Positions 16,733 to 25,865 are shown, counted from the first letter of the stretch. The stretch: 64,000 nucleotides of DNA from Thalassotalea sp. PS06 (GCF_007197775.1 NZ_CP041638.1:248001-312000), one strand, 5' to 3'. Notes: generated by a model not told the origin, from the sequence alone. A program made the numbers and translations.

Positions 16733-18016
16733 ATGGCGACTTACAGTAACAGCGATGCACAATCTTATTACCAGCACAGTAAAAATATTCAGCAAGGGTT
16801 CTCTAATTTGGAGCAGGAACTGGAAGTTGATGTTTGTATTATCGGCGGCGGCTTTACGGGTGTTGCTAGTGCCATTGAGTTAACTGAACGAGGCTATACG
16901 GTAGCGCTTTTGGAAAGCCATACCGTAGGCTGGGGTGCATCTGGTCGAAATGGTGGTCAACTGATCCGTGGTATTGGCCATGATGTTGATAAGTTTCGCT
17001 CGCAAATCGGCGATGCTGGCGTTGAATTAGTTGAACAACTCGGTAATGAGTCTTTGCAGGTCGTTAAGGATAGGATTGCAAAATACCATATCGATTGTGA
17101 TTTAACCCTTGGTTATTGTGATATCGCCAATCAACACAAGCACATCAGTTACCTGCAACAATCTTTCGAACAGCTACAAAAATCTGGCTATCCCCACGAA
17201 CTTAAATTGTTAGATAAACAGCAGGTCCAGCAGCAGGTTATAGGTTCAAAAACCGCATTAGCCGGATTGGTTGATATGGGGAGTGGGCACTTACATCCGT
17301 TGAATCTTTGCCTTGGTGAGGCTCACGCGGCAAAGCAAAATGGCGCGCATATTTTTGAACACTCCCCGGTTATTAACGTCGTTCGCGGCAATCCCCATCA
17401 AGTTTTCACCGACAAAGGTCAGGTGAAAGCAAAAATCCTCATTTACGGTGGTAACGCCTATCTTCAGGAGTTAGAGCCACAGCTTACCGGCAAAGTGTTA
17501 CCTGCTGGCAGTTATATTATTGCCACGGAGCAATTGTCCGATGAGCTTGCCAATAAAATCATGCCAGCGAATTTTGCCATCTGCGATCAACGAGTCGATC
17601 TCGATTACTTTCGCTTATCGGCAGATAACCGCATGCTATTTGGCGGCCTTTGTCATTACTCTGGGCGAGACCCGAAAAGTGTAGAGGCCTTACTAAGGCC
17701 TAAAATGCTGGAAGTGTTTCCGGAATTAAAGAACGTGAGCATTGAATTTCAATGGGGTGGAATGATAGGTATTAGTGCCAATCGTATGCCGCAAATCGGT
17801 CGCTTAGATAACAATGTATATTATGCCCAGGGGTATTCCGGTCATGGCGTAAATGTTACACATATGGCGGCGAAATTAATTGCTGAGCATATCCATGGTG
17901 AATCTCAGCGAATGCAAGTCTTTGAGCAGGTCAAACATATGAAATTCCCTGGTGGTAAATACTTGCGCTCACCAATGCTGGCGCTGGGGATGATGTATCA
18001 CAAGCTGTTTAGTTAA
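16733..18016 (+). CDS. Second PuuB-type gamma-glutamyl-polyamine oxidase
   Basis: A 427-aa FAD-dependent oxidoreductase of the same subgroup as the puuB gene at 6754-8040. It has the Rossmann motif IIGGGFTGVASAIEL, GASGRNGGQLIRG, and the C-terminal YAQGYSGHGVNVTHMA FAD contact. ATG 16733 is used (MATYSNSDAQ; GAGCGG upstream), giving nearly the E. coli PuuB length. A TTG at 16679 would add 18 unlikely residues. It is divergent from puuR and followed after 58 bp by an exported amidohydrolase. It probably oxidises a gamma-glutamylated amine. With two PuuB paralogues in one regulon, putrescine and a second polyamine such as cadaverine or spermidine may be split between them; this is inference. 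Confidence 0.86.
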   Translation: MATYSNSDAQSYYQHSKNIQQGFSNLEQELEVDVCIIGGGFTGVASAIELTERGYTVALLESHTVGWGASGRNGGQLIRGIGHDVDKFRSQIGDAGVELVEQLGNESLQVVKDRIAKYHIDCDLTLGYCDIANQHKHISYLQQSFEQLQKSGYPHELKLLDKQQVQQQVIGSKTALAGLVDMGSGHLHPLNLCLGEAHAAKQNGAHIFEHSPVINVVRGNPHQVFTDKGQVKAKILIYGGNAYLQELEPQLTGKVLPAGSYIIATEQLSDELANKIMPANFAICDQRVDLDYFRLSADNRMLFGGLCHYSGRDPKSVEALLRPKMLEVFPELKNVSIEFQWGGMIGISANRMPQIGRLDNNVYYAQGYSGHGVNVTHMAAKLIAEHIHGESQRMQVFEQVKHMKFPGGKYLRSPMLALGMMYHKLFS

Positions 18017-18074
18017 TTAGCCTGTTACCACTGGCTGATTTCTTCTAAAAAATAACCATAAAAAGGAGAATCTG

Positions 18075-19796
18075 ATGAGAACAACGCTAGCCGTAATAGG
18101 AATATGCACATTGTTGTTCGGGTGCAGTAAAACCGAAAATGAGTTAACACCAACCATAATCGCCGACCGGGTTTTTATCGGTGAGCATATCTATACCGTC
18201 GATGAAAACAATCCCTGGGTAGAAAGTCTGGCGGTTAAAGATGGCCGAATCGTCTTTAGCGGCGATAAAGAATCCGTTGCCGCTTATATAGGTGAGGGCA
18301 CACAAGTGCAGCAGCTCGGCAATAAGATGTTATTACCCGGGTTTATCGATTCTCATGCCCACCCGGTGATGGGCGGTGCATATATCCGCAGCTTATCCTT
18401 AGATACCTTTGAAAGTCCTGAACACTGGTATCAACAGATTGCATCCTATGCCAAAGAGCACCAGGATGATGACATTCTCTTTGGTTATGGTTTTCTTGCC
18501 AGTGCCTTTGGCCCGGAAGGTCCATCCCGGTTAAAGCTTGATGAGATTGTCAGCGATAAGCCAGTGTTGATTCTTGATGAGGGTTTTCATGGTGGCTGGG
18601 TAAACTCTAAAGCACTTGAAGTCTTAGGTGTTGATGCGAACACTGCAGATCCGGTCCCAGGATTTAGCTATTACAAGCGTGATGCCAACAATGTGCCTAC
18701 AGGCTATCTGCTCGAAGATACGGCGATGGATGCGGTGGCAAAATTAGGCATTATTACCGCCGATAGCGTTGCATTAGGCACCGGCGATGTTATCGATATT
18801 ATGAATAGTTACGGCATAACCTCAGTGTTTGATGCCGGCGCTATGGATGTTGATAACCTGCAATTGTCGGTATTGGAGAATCTCGCTAAGCAGGAGCAAC
18901 TGACTGTACGCTATATAGGCTCGCATATGATCAACTCTCAGGAACACTTTGCAACCGGTGTTAAACGGGCTATCGAAAAGCGCAGCATTTCCAAAGGTGA
19001 TGGTTACCACATCAGCATGCTGAAAATTATGAACGATGGCACCATTGAGGGCAAAACCGCGGCCATGCACGAAGATTATCAGGGCGAGCCGGGTAATCAG
19101 GGCGAAACCGTTTTTAGTGAACAGCAAATGGTAGAGCTGCTGACTCAGGCAACTCAAGCATCTATGGATGTGCACATTCATGCCCTCGGTGAGCGCGCTA
19201 TCAGTGAGGCATTAAACGCGATTGAATCCGTTAAAAAATCATTCCCTAAGCATAGTAATCGCTTTACCTTGTGCCATATCCAGGTGATGTTAGATAGCGA
19301 CGTGAAACGCTTCGCTGATTTGGGGGTTATTGCCCAAAGCACGCCACTTTGGGCGTCTTATGATGAATACGGCAAGGCGTTTGTCAGTGCTGATCAGTTT
19401 GATCGTTATTTTCGCTTCAATAGCCTGAGTAAAGCCGGTGTTAACCTGTCGTTTGGTAGTGATTTCCCTGCCAGCGGCGCTGGTAGTCTTGGCATGTCGC
19501 CGGTATTTAATATTGAGATTGGTCATACCCGGCAAAACCCTGGTGAGCCAGAAGCGATGGTGCAGCCAAACAAAGACGAGAGTCTGGACATCGCAAGTCT
19601 TATCAAGGGGTATACCTTAGGCTCAGCGTATCAGTTGAATATCGAAACGGAAGTCGGTTCTTTAGAGGTAGGCAAACTGGCAGATATGGTGATCCTGGAG
19701 CAAAACCTGTTTAATGTCGAACCTCACAAGATTCATCAGGTTCAGGTATCGGAAACCATACTGGAAGGGAAAACGGTTTATACCAACCGCAACTAA
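18075..19796 (+). CDS. Exported lipoprotein amidohydrolase (amidohydrolase_3/YtcJ family)
   Basis: A 573-aa metal-dependent hydrolase of the YtcJ/amidohydrolase_3 type. A lipoprotein signal with lipobox LFGC (Cys at residue 17) places it on a membrane facing the periplasm. Metal and active-site motifs are GFIDSHAHP (about residue 90), the carboxylated-Lys region MLKIMNDGTIEG, HIHALGERA, CHIQ and GSDFPA. The composite C-terminal beta-sandwich (VGSLEVGKLADMVIL) is typical of amidohydrolases. The substrate could be an N-acylated amine. Its place right after a puuB paralogue suggests supply of amines from amides in the periplasm, but this is only context. AAAAGGAGA precedes the ATG. Confidence 0.82.
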   Translation: MRTTLAVIGICTLLFGCSKTENELTPTIIADRVFIGEHIYTVDENNPWVESLAVKDGRIVFSGDKESVAAYIGEGTQVQQLGNKMLLPGFIDSHAHPVMGGAYIRSLSLDTFESPEHWYQQIASYAKEHQDDDILFGYGFLASAFGPEGPSRLKLDEIVSDKPVLILDEGFHGGWVNSKALEVLGVDANTADPVPGFSYYKRDANNVPTGYLLEDTAMDAVAKLGIITADSVALGTGDVIDIMNSYGITSVFDAGAMDVDNLQLSVLENLAKQEQLTVRYIGSHMINSQEHFATGVKRAIEKRSISKGDGYHISMLKIMNDGTIEGKTAAMHEDYQGEPGNQGETVFSEQQMVELLTQATQASMDVHIHALGERAISEALNAIESVKKSFPKHSNRFTLCHIQVMLDSDVKRFADLGVIAQSTPLWASYDEYGKAFVSADQFDRYFRFNSLSKAGVNLSFGSDFPASGAGSLGMSPVFNIEIGHTRQNPGEPEAMVQPNKDESLDIASLIKGYTLGSAYQLNIETEVGSLEVGKLADMVILEQNLFNVEPHKIHQVQVSETILEGKTVYTNRN

Positions 19797-19806
19797 AATT
19801 GACCAT

Positions 19807-19865
19807 AAGGAGATGGGCGCTCCTTTTATAAAAATACCAGTCAGTTTAACTGACTGGTATTTTTA
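19807..19865. terminator. Two tandem terminators
   Basis: A first hairpin AAGGAG/CTCCTT (19807-19825) is followed by TTTT. A second hairpin AAAATACCAGTCAG/CTGACTGGTATTTT (19831-19864) has A and T tracts on both sides and can also end the convergent membrane protein gene on the minus strand. Confidence 0.85.
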
Positions 19866-19895
19866 GTGGTTTTTAATTTTCTTCAGGTTGTCCTA

Positions 19896-20774
19896 TTACT
19901 CGCTAGTTGCTTCCTGTTGCTGTTGAGCATTTTCTGCCTGCCATTCAAATACGTTCAGCTCAATTAGGAAGAAGGCAACCAACCATAAAAATGCATCCCA
20001 AAAATCGACGAAATCACCTTCAAAGCCCCAGAAGATTGCGGCTATCAATAGGATAGAGTAAATAAAGCCTTTGATGAGATGGCTGTATTTTTCCCAGAAC
20101 GCATTACGAACGTGTCCTAACTGAATGCGAACGTCGAGTTCAAGCATTAACACCACGAATAACCAGGCGCCGGCATTGATCACATCAACCCAGGCAAGGC
20201 CATAGGTAGCAAATAAATCTTCATCATTAGTGACAACGGCAATGTCCGGATAACTAAAGAATCCACCGGTATTGGCAAAACTCTGGCAATTTTGCTGAGT
20301 TATCGCCACGTATTCATTTAAGGTGGTCATGTATTGCCAGTTGCCGTCTAATGAACAAAGCTCGGTAATATCAGTGGTAGAAAAGCCACTTAACAGACCA
20401 AGTTTGGTGCAATATCCATAGAAGGCGTAAACGATAAACAGATAACAGAATATCCGTACACCGTGTAACGACCATTTGGTTGTGCCTTTGATCTTGTTAT
20501 CTTCAAGGACATAGGTTTCCAACTCAAATAACAGCAGCAATACCACCCAGGCGGCGGTATCTATGGTAGATGAGAAGGCTTCGATGAGAGAACCAAAGGT
20601 AAAACCCGAGGCAAAGGTAACTTCGCTTGCCAGCGATTCCTCCTGAAAAAACAGGACGACATTGTAGGCAAGTAGGGCATAGATTAAATATTTAAACGCC
20701 TGATAACCCCAGGAATGAAAATGTTTAACAAGGGCTTTTGTCATATTCTGGTTCCAAGAACTTTGCGTTGCCAT
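19896..20774 (-). CDS. Hypothetical six-helix membrane protein with internal triplication
   Basis: A 292-aa inner-membrane protein of unknown function. Start ATG 20774 (MATQSSWNQN) is preceded by AAAGGAAA; a longer frame would run up towards the MITE at 20840. About six hydrophobic segments are visible. Three of them share the pattern D-x3-(A/F)W-L/V-x6-ELxV: TIDTAAWVVLLLLFELETYV, VINAGAWLFVVLMLELDVRI and FWDAFLWLVAFFLIELNVF. This suggests an ancestral two-helix unit repeated three times. The buried acidic residues in each unit could bind a cation. The loop between helices 3 and 4 has several Cys residues. It lies between the amidohydrolase and spuC but has its own start. I do not recognise the family. 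Confidence 0.7.
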   Translation of the reverse strand: MATQSSWNQNMTKALVKHFHSWGYQAFKYLIYALLAYNVVLFFQEESLASEVTFASGFTFGSLIEAFSSTIDTAAWVVLLLLFELETYVLEDNKIKGTTKWSLHGVRIFCYLFIVYAFYGYCTKLGLLSGFSTTDITELCSLDGNWQYMTTLNEYVAITQQNCQSFANTGGFFSYPDIAVVTNDEDLFATYGLAWVDVINAGAWLFVVLMLELDVRIQLGHVRNAFWEKYSHLIKGFIYSILLIAAIFWGFEGDFVDFWDAFLWLVAFFLIELNVFEWQAENAQQQQEATSE

Positions 20775-20839
20775 TGATGCGTTTCCTTTATTTCTTTTGT
20801 TTTGGAAACGTCCAACAGTGACTATTGGACGCGGCAATG

Positions 20840-21114
20840 ATACCAATCACATTAAGTTTGTGCACAACTCAGAGTTAGGGCAGAGGTTCAGTTACAACAT
20901 AGATTTTATTGATATAGCCATTCTATATTAATGAAATATAGGGCAGTAAATGGGCCTCTTACTAACTCCCTACGGGTGAGTTTTAAAGGCGTTTGGACTA
21001 CATTACTGATTTTGGCTGTTTTTGAGAGCGGAATAACCATTCTCTGCAATCAAAGCCTTGTCTAAAAGCCTTTAAATTCTCACTGAGTGAGCAATAATTT
21101 AATGTGATTGGTAT
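20840..21114. mobile_element. 275-bp MITE, copy 1
   Basis: A non-coding element bounded by terminal inverted repeats ATACCAATCACATTAA and TTAATGTGATTGGTAT. An almost identical 275-bp copy lies at 37789-38063 in the opposite orientation. An inner palindrome CTCACTGAGTGAG sits near one end. No transposase is encoded, so it must be moved in trans. It ends 5 bp from the stop codon of the convergent-side aminotransferase gene. The other end lies 65 bp upstream of the membrane protein start at 20774 and may supply part of its promoter. Confidence 0.88.
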
Positions 21115-21119
21115 TATAT

Positions 21120-22475
21120 TTAACTTATACCATAAAATTTGGCGGTGTCATCCAGGGTTTTCTTCGCTTTGCTCATAAGCTCGTCAATTTCCTGTTTATT
21201 AATTACCAGAGGTGGAGAAATAATCATGGTGTCACCACAGGGACGCATTACCAGACCATTGGCAACGGCAAAATCCCTGCAGATGCCGCCGGCTTTGCAA
21301 TCCACATCCAGGCGTTCATTGGTCGCTTTGTCTTTTACCAGCTCAATCGCTGCAACCATGCCCATGCCCCTGGCTTCGCCAACGATAGGGTGGCAAGCAA
21401 GTTCTTGCCAGCGCTGTTGTAAATAAGGCGAGATATCACTTTTTACCCGCTCAACAATCTTTTCCTGCTCAAGAATTTCAATATTCTTCAAAGCAACAGC
21501 GGCGGCAACTGGGTGGCCAGAGTAAGTAAAGCCGTGATTGAAATCACCGCCTTCTTCAATCAATACATCTGCTACTTTATCGGAAACAATAACACCACCG
21601 ATCGGAAGGTAACCCGATGACATACCCTTGGCGATAGTGATCAAATCTGGTTTTAAATCGAAGTACTGGCTGGCAAACCACTCACCGGTACGGCCAAAGC
21701 CAGCAATAACTTCATCGAGAATAAACAGAATGTCATATTTGGCTAAGATTCTTTTGATTTCAGTCCAATAAGTTTTTGGAGGAATAATTACCCCACCGGC
21801 ACCCTGGAAAGGTTCGGCAATAAATGCTGCTACATTCTCTTCACCGACTTCGAGAATCTTCGCTTCTAATGAACGCGCAGCCTTGATACCAAATTCATCT
21901 TCGCTCATGCCCTGGCCTTCGCCAAACCAGTATGGCTGATCGACATGAACGATACCTGGGATGGGTAGATCGCCTTGTTTGTGCATGTAGTCCATACCGC
22001 CCAGGCTTGCGCCGGCTACCGTGGAGCCATGATACGCATTTTCACGGCTGATAAAGGTCTTCTTATTTGGTTTACCTTTTAAATCCCAATAGCGTCTTAC
22101 CATGCGGAAGTTGGTATCGTTGGCTTCGGACCCAGAACCAGTAAAAAATACCCGGTTCATATGTGAAGGCGCGAGCTCGGCAATTTTAGAAGCCAGCTTT
22201 GTAGTTGGTGTGGTCGTAGTCTGAAAGAACAGGTTGTAGTAAGGCAGTTCATTCATTTGCTGCATCGCAACTTGTGCCAGTTCTTCACGGCCATAGCCCA
22301 GGTTTACACACCATAGGCCGGCCATACCATCAAGAAATTTATTGCCGTCACTATCGTAAAAATAAACGCCTTTGGCGCGTTCGATAATGCGAGGACCTGA
22401 TTTTGCCAGTGCTTTATTGTCACTAAATGGCTGCAGGTGGTGGGCGTTGTTTAATTGTTGTAATTCTGATTGCAT
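21120..22475 (-). CDS. spuC: Putrescine/polyamine:pyruvate aminotransferase, SpuC-like
   Basis: Class III PLP aminotransferase, 451 aa, resembling Pseudomonas SpuC. It transfers the terminal amino group of putrescine (or cadaverine) to pyruvate, giving 4-aminobutanal. Motifs are FFTGSGSEANDTN, NAYHGSTVAGASLGG, LDEVIAGFGRTGEWFA and TIAKGMSSGYLPIGG with the Schiff-base Lys at residue 283. Start ATG 22475 is used; a TTG at 22487 would almost touch the upstream stop. The gene follows the gamma-glutamylputrescine synthetase by 13 bp, in one operon with puuD. This gives the cell a direct transamination route beside the gamma-glutamyl route. The product aldehyde could be handled by PuuC or the ALDH10 enzyme. 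Confidence 0.88.
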   Translation of the reverse strand: MQSELQQLNNAHHLQPFSDNKALAKSGPRIIERAKGVYFYDSDGNKFLDGMAGLWCVNLGYGREELAQVAMQQMNELPYYNLFFQTTTTPTTKLASKIAELAPSHMNRVFFTGSGSEANDTNFRMVRRYWDLKGKPNKKTFISRENAYHGSTVAGASLGGMDYMHKQGDLPIPGIVHVDQPYWFGEGQGMSEDEFGIKAARSLEAKILEVGEENVAAFIAEPFQGAGGVIIPPKTYWTEIKRILAKYDILFILDEVIAGFGRTGEWFASQYFDLKPDLITIAKGMSSGYLPIGGVIVSDKVADVLIEEGGDFNHGFTYSGHPVAAAVALKNIEILEQEKIVERVKSDISPYLQQRWQELACHPIVGEARGMGMVAAIELVKDKATNERLDVDCKAGGICRDFAVANGLVMRPCGDTMIISPPLVINKQEIDELMSKAKKTLDDTAKFYGIS

Positions 22476-22488
22476 TGTTATTCTCAAC

Positions 22489-23832
22489 TTACACCGTATT
22501 TAGTAAGAACTGTCGTTCCCAGCTGGAAATGACATTTTTATAATTTTCATAATCGGTTTTGCGGGTTTGTGTAAAGCCCTGAACAAAACGTTCACCCATA
22601 TATTCATTAATTTTGGCGCTATTGATCATGCGTGATAATGCCGCGTCAAAATTCAGTGGTAATTCATTTGAACGAGTCTTATTGCATTTGGTTAACGTCG
22701 GCTCTGATGGCTCAATCTCTTCAACCATACCCAGATAGCCACAAAGCAGGCTGGCGGCAATCGCCAGATAAGGGTTGGAATCAGCCCCTGGTAATCGGTT
22801 TTCGATTCGATGAGCCTGAATTGGCGCATCTGGTACGCGCAGGCCAACGGTACGGTTTTCGACGCCCCATTGCAGATTTACCGGCGCCGCAATACCAGCA
22901 ACAAAGCGTTTGTATGAATTAACATTTGGTGCATATATTGCCATTACATCTGGCGTATAGGTTTGTAATCCACCGACATAGTAACGAAACAGATCTGTGT
23001 CTCCGTCCTCGGTAGCGAAAATATTTTTACCACTGGTAGCATCGACAATGCTTTGGTGGATATGCATCGCGCTTCCTGGTTGTCCACTGATAGGTTTGGC
23101 CATAAATGTCGCGGTGAAGCCATGCTTATTCGCCGCTTCTTTTACCATGCGCTTAAACACAAATACCTGATCTGCCATCATTAACGGATCGCCATGAATC
23201 AAGTTGAATTCAAACTGAGCTCGCCCTTCTTCATGAACAACGGCATCCAGTCGCAAATTCATTTGTTTCGCCCATTTATATACATCGTCAATAAACGGTG
23301 CGAATTCATCGGTTGCTTCCATACCAAAAGACTGGCGGCCGATTTCCTGATAACCTGAACGGCCTTTCGGCGGTTGCAATGGTTCATCCGGATTGGTGCA
23401 TTTCGCGGTCAGATATAATTCCATTTCCGGGGCGATAATGGCTTGCCAGTTTTTATCCTGATAAAGCTTAAGTACCTTTTTCAGAACATTCCTTGGTACC
23501 AAATCAAATTCATGGCCAAGATGCGAGTAGCCATCGTGGATAATCATTGCCGTAGGCTTTTTCGCCCAGGGTAAGATGTAACAGCCGTTTTCAACCGGTT
23601 TTAGGATCATGTCCATGTCACGCTCATCGATAAGAGAAAACAATATATCGTCTTCGATAAGCTCGCCACTGCCGGCCATTAACATGGCGCCTTCCGCCAG
23701 TTTAACCTTAGCGCCGTCAATAAAGCTTGCTGCTGGTAGCGTTTTACCTCTTGCAACACCGGTCTGATCGCTGGTCAGACACTGTACTTCTTCAATGTTG
23801 TGGTCAATTAGCCACTGCTTAATGTTATCCAT
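22489..23832 (-). CDS. puuA: Gamma-glutamylputrescine synthetase (glutamine synthetase family)
   Basis: A 447-aa member of the glutamine synthetase superfamily. It ligates glutamate to putrescine with ATP, the first step of the Puu pathway. A beta-grasp N-terminal domain (residues 1-100) is followed by the catalytic domain with the metal-binding EMELYL, HEEGRAQFEFN, GSAMHIHQS and ENRTVGLRVP motifs. It is shorter than some PuuA proteins but lacks the adenylylation-loop region of GlnA, as expected for GlnA-like amine ligases. The ATG overlaps the end of puuD by 8 bp, so translation is probably coupled. Pseudomonas SpuI/PauA paralogues act on various polyamines, and the exact amine here is inferred from operon context. 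Confidence 0.9.
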   Translation of the reverse strand: MDNIKQWLIDHNIEEVQCLTSDQTGVARGKTLPAASFIDGAKVKLAEGAMLMAGSGELIEDDILFSLIDERDMDMILKPVENGCYILPWAKKPTAMIIHDGYSHLGHEFDLVPRNVLKKVLKLYQDKNWQAIIAPEMELYLTAKCTNPDEPLQPPKGRSGYQEIGRQSFGMEATDEFAPFIDDVYKWAKQMNLRLDAVVHEEGRAQFEFNLIHGDPLMMADQVFVFKRMVKEAANKHGFTATFMAKPISGQPGSAMHIHQSIVDATSGKNIFATEDGDTDLFRYYVGGLQTYTPDVMAIYAPNVNSYKRFVAGIAAPVNLQWGVENRTVGLRVPDAPIQAHRIENRLPGADSNPYLAIAASLLCGYLGMVEEIEPSEPTLTKCNKTRSNELPLNFDAALSRMINSAKINEYMGERFVQGFTQTRKTDYENYKNVISSWERQFLLNTV

Positions 23833-24610
23833 GGTTATTTTTTACCTGTTGTCGCTGTTGGCAAGCTTGTCCAAACGCAGAAAAAAGCTTGCGGCTGTAA
23901 TTATTGTTATTAAATTGCCATTCCGGATGCCATTGCACCGCGATAGCAAAGCTTGTTGCATCTTTTACTGAAAACGCTTCAACCAGACCATCCGTTGCTA
24001 CGGCTTCAATGTTTAATCCTGGTGCAAGTTGGTCAACTCCCTGGGTATGAAGCGAGTTTACTTCGATGTCTTCACTGTCAAATAAGCTATAAAGCTGACC
24101 GTCAGGGTTCAGGCGAACACTGTGGGCAAGATCATATTGTTGCTCTAATAGCTTTTCTTTGTCTTCCCGGTGTTCGATATATTGTCCGGTTTCATGCAAT
24201 TTTTGATGCAGGCTACCGCCAAGGGCTACATTCATTTCCTGAAACCCTCTACAGATACCAAGAACGGGTACACCGGCCTCGATGGCCAAATTAATCAAAG
24301 GCAATGTGGTGCTATCGCGATCACCATCTAGCTTGGTTTCAGCATCTGCTGGCGAGCCATCATAGTGCACAGGATTAACCATTGAATAACCGCCGGTAAG
24401 GAGTATGCCGTCGAGCGTATGGATGAGTTGTTTTAAATGTTCGAGATTTCCCAAAGCCGGGATCAATACTGGTGTGCAGTTACTGCCTGCCACCAAAGCA
24501 TGAATATATTTATGGCCGGCCACATGAAAAGGATGCGGGCCGATTATCTCCATATCACAAACAACGCCAACCAAAGGGGTGGATTGATGGGGATCGCCTG
24601 AATTTGTCAT
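23825..24610 (-). CDS. puuD: Gamma-glutamyl-GABA hydrolase PuuD
   Basis: A 261-aa class I glutamine-amidotransferase-like hydrolase (peptidase C26). It cleaves gamma-glutamyl-GABA to glutamate and GABA, the last step of the Puu pathway. The nucleophile Cys is in GICRGFQEMN (about residue 120), the catalytic His in QWHPEW (about residue 231), and GIPGGYS-type glycine turns precede the nucleophile (LLTGGYSMVNP). Length fits E. coli PuuD (about 254). It is the first gene of the puuD-puuA-spuC operon. A motif AGTGTTCGATTTATT at 24632-24646, 22 bp upstream of its ATG, is shared with other polyamine genes. Confidence 0.92.
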   Translation of the reverse strand: MTNSGDPHQSTPLVGVVCDMEIIGPHPFHVAGHKYIHALVAGSNCTPVLIPALGNLEHLKQLIHTLDGILLTGGYSMVNPVHYDGSPADAETKLDGDRDSTTLPLINLAIEAGVPVLGICRGFQEMNVALGGSLHQKLHETGQYIEHREDKEKLLEQQYDLAHSVRLNPDGQLYSLFDSEDIEVNSLHTQGVDQLAPGLNIEAVATDGLVEAFSVKDATSFAIAVQWHPEWQFNNNNYSRKLFSAFGQACQQRQQVKNNHG

Positions 24611-24860
24611 AAATTATCGATTTGGCCTTAAAGTGTTCGATTTATTACACACTAGCATAGTATTTCTACTAGAGTCGAGATGTTATGTTTAGAAAATAAA
24701 ACAAAATTGCAGGTTTTTTTAAACATCACTGGTCTGATTTGATTATTTGAACAGACTGCGACAAATAGCATGAATATGCAGAGGAGTTGATAACAGAGGG
24801 AGTAATGTTGGTGCAGTTTGGATGCTCTTTGGATAGGTATAAACCAGGTGTAGTAAGAGA
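24611..24860. promoter_or_regulatory. puuD upstream region with PuuR-like site
   Basis: AGTGTTCGATTTATTACA at 24632-24649 lies just before the puuD start and is nearly identical to the site at 9905 upstream of the TonB receptor. The rest of this roughly 250-bp stretch shows no gene. A poly-T patch lies near 24713. No other regulator site is clear. Confidence 0.55.
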
Positions 24861-24893
24861 AAAGCCGACGACTGCATACAACTGCCGGCTTTC
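24858..24893 (-). terminator. Terminator after the TorF-like porin gene
   Basis: AAAGCCG and CGGCTTT arms enclose an inner ACTGCATACAACTG-type partial stem. On the minus strand a TTTT tract follows. It lies about 23 bp after the porin stop codon. Confidence 0.65.
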
Positions 24894-24915
24894 TTATTGG
24901 GAGAAGTATTGTTTA

Positions 24916-25566
24916 TTAGAAAGATTTACCGATGCTGAATACTAAAGATTCATCACCTTCGCCAGCGAAAGTTTCCACATCTAGTTCATCAGAATTGGCA
25001 ATTAAGGCGACGCCGAGATCTAAGCCCGCAACTTCGGTACCGTATCCGACTTCCACATAATCACCATCAAAATCCTTGCCCCAGGTACCATAGGTCGCAT
25101 AAAAACCTTCATGCTCGACCGTTAGCGACAGGAAATCGTAATCAGATTCCGGGATACCCAGTCCAGCATCATCTTCGTGTGTACCAACGTTATATGTGGC
25201 TGAAAAGAATCCAAAACTAAAGCCCAGGTTAATTTCATTGTACGCAGAGTCGAAATCACCGGTGTACTGATAGCTGGTAACACCGGCGCTAAATCCTAAA
25301 CCACCGTCGGTTTCAAAGCCATAACCACCATAAAAGTCGATTTCCAGGCCATCCTCAACGTCCGCCGCCCAGGTACCGACATAAAAGCCGCCATTCTCAT
25401 AGTCCGCGCCGGCGCTTGCTGAGGCTGTCGATGTTTGCGCGATACCACGGAAGAAGTATTGCGAGACAACTCCGGCATTCGCGCTAAATTCCGCTGAAGC
25501 AGAAGTAGATACAGACATCATACATGCCGCTGATACAGCTAGCGCAGCTTTGCTCATTATTTTCAT
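24916..25566 (-). CDS. TorF-family putative outer-membrane porin (Gcw_chp/TIGR02001 type)
   Basis: A 216-aa exported beta-barrel protein. A signal peptide ends near residue 26 (SASA/EFSAN). The mature part starts with NAGVVSQYFFRGIAQT, the hallmark VS-DY-FRG-QT motif of the Gcw_chp/TorF family, and ends in a terminal Phe (SIGKSF). Alternating short beta strands rich in Tyr, Gly and Asp fill the rest. These proteins are thought to form small outer-membrane channels and are often found near amine or glutamine transport and metabolism genes. It stands alone, after puuD and divergent from rpe. AAGGAA lies at good distance before the ATG at 25566. Confidence 0.82.
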   Translation of the reverse strand: MKIMSKAALAVSAACMMSVSTSASAEFSANAGVVSQYFFRGIAQTSTASASAGADYENGGFYVGTWAADVEDGLEIDFYGGYGFETDGGLGFSAGVTSYQYTGDFDSAYNEINLGFSFGFFSATYNVGTHEDDAGLGIPESDYDFLSLTVEHEGFYATYGTWGKDFDGDYVEVGYGTEVAGLDLGVALIANSDELDVETFAGEGDESLVFSIGKSF

Positions 25567-25865
25567 TTTTGTTCCTTAGATTTATTTAAAGTAAATTGTT
25601 GTTTTTTATTATTATTAACCAGAGGTTTCTTCTATGACTTCAACTATTGTGCCAATTCGAATAATTAATCTAATGTTGCTCTTCAGCCGTTGAACTATCA
25701 GGTGTTATAAAAATGTTAGCTCGAGGTTAAGGCACAATGCTGTCCGGTTAACCAACCAATATTGCACTATTTTTGAGCGCTATTTTCTTTGTTGGTGCAA
25801 AGCGTTTTTCTTTAAATTGTGGGCGTATTTGGGTAAAGTAGCGCTTGAATTTACAGGGGGTGAAA
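25567..25865. other. Divergent intergenic region between the porin and rpe
   Basis: About 300 bp without a gene. The sequence is AT-rich, and promoters for both flanking genes must lie here. AGGGGGTGAAA just before 25866 is the rpe ribosome binding site. I see no repeat or clear operator. Confidence 0.4.

Noticed and set aside
20775..20846. Longer N-terminus for the triplicated membrane protein
   Set aside because: The added 24 residues reach the MITE border and lack a ribosome binding site, while ATG 20774 has AAAGGAAA.
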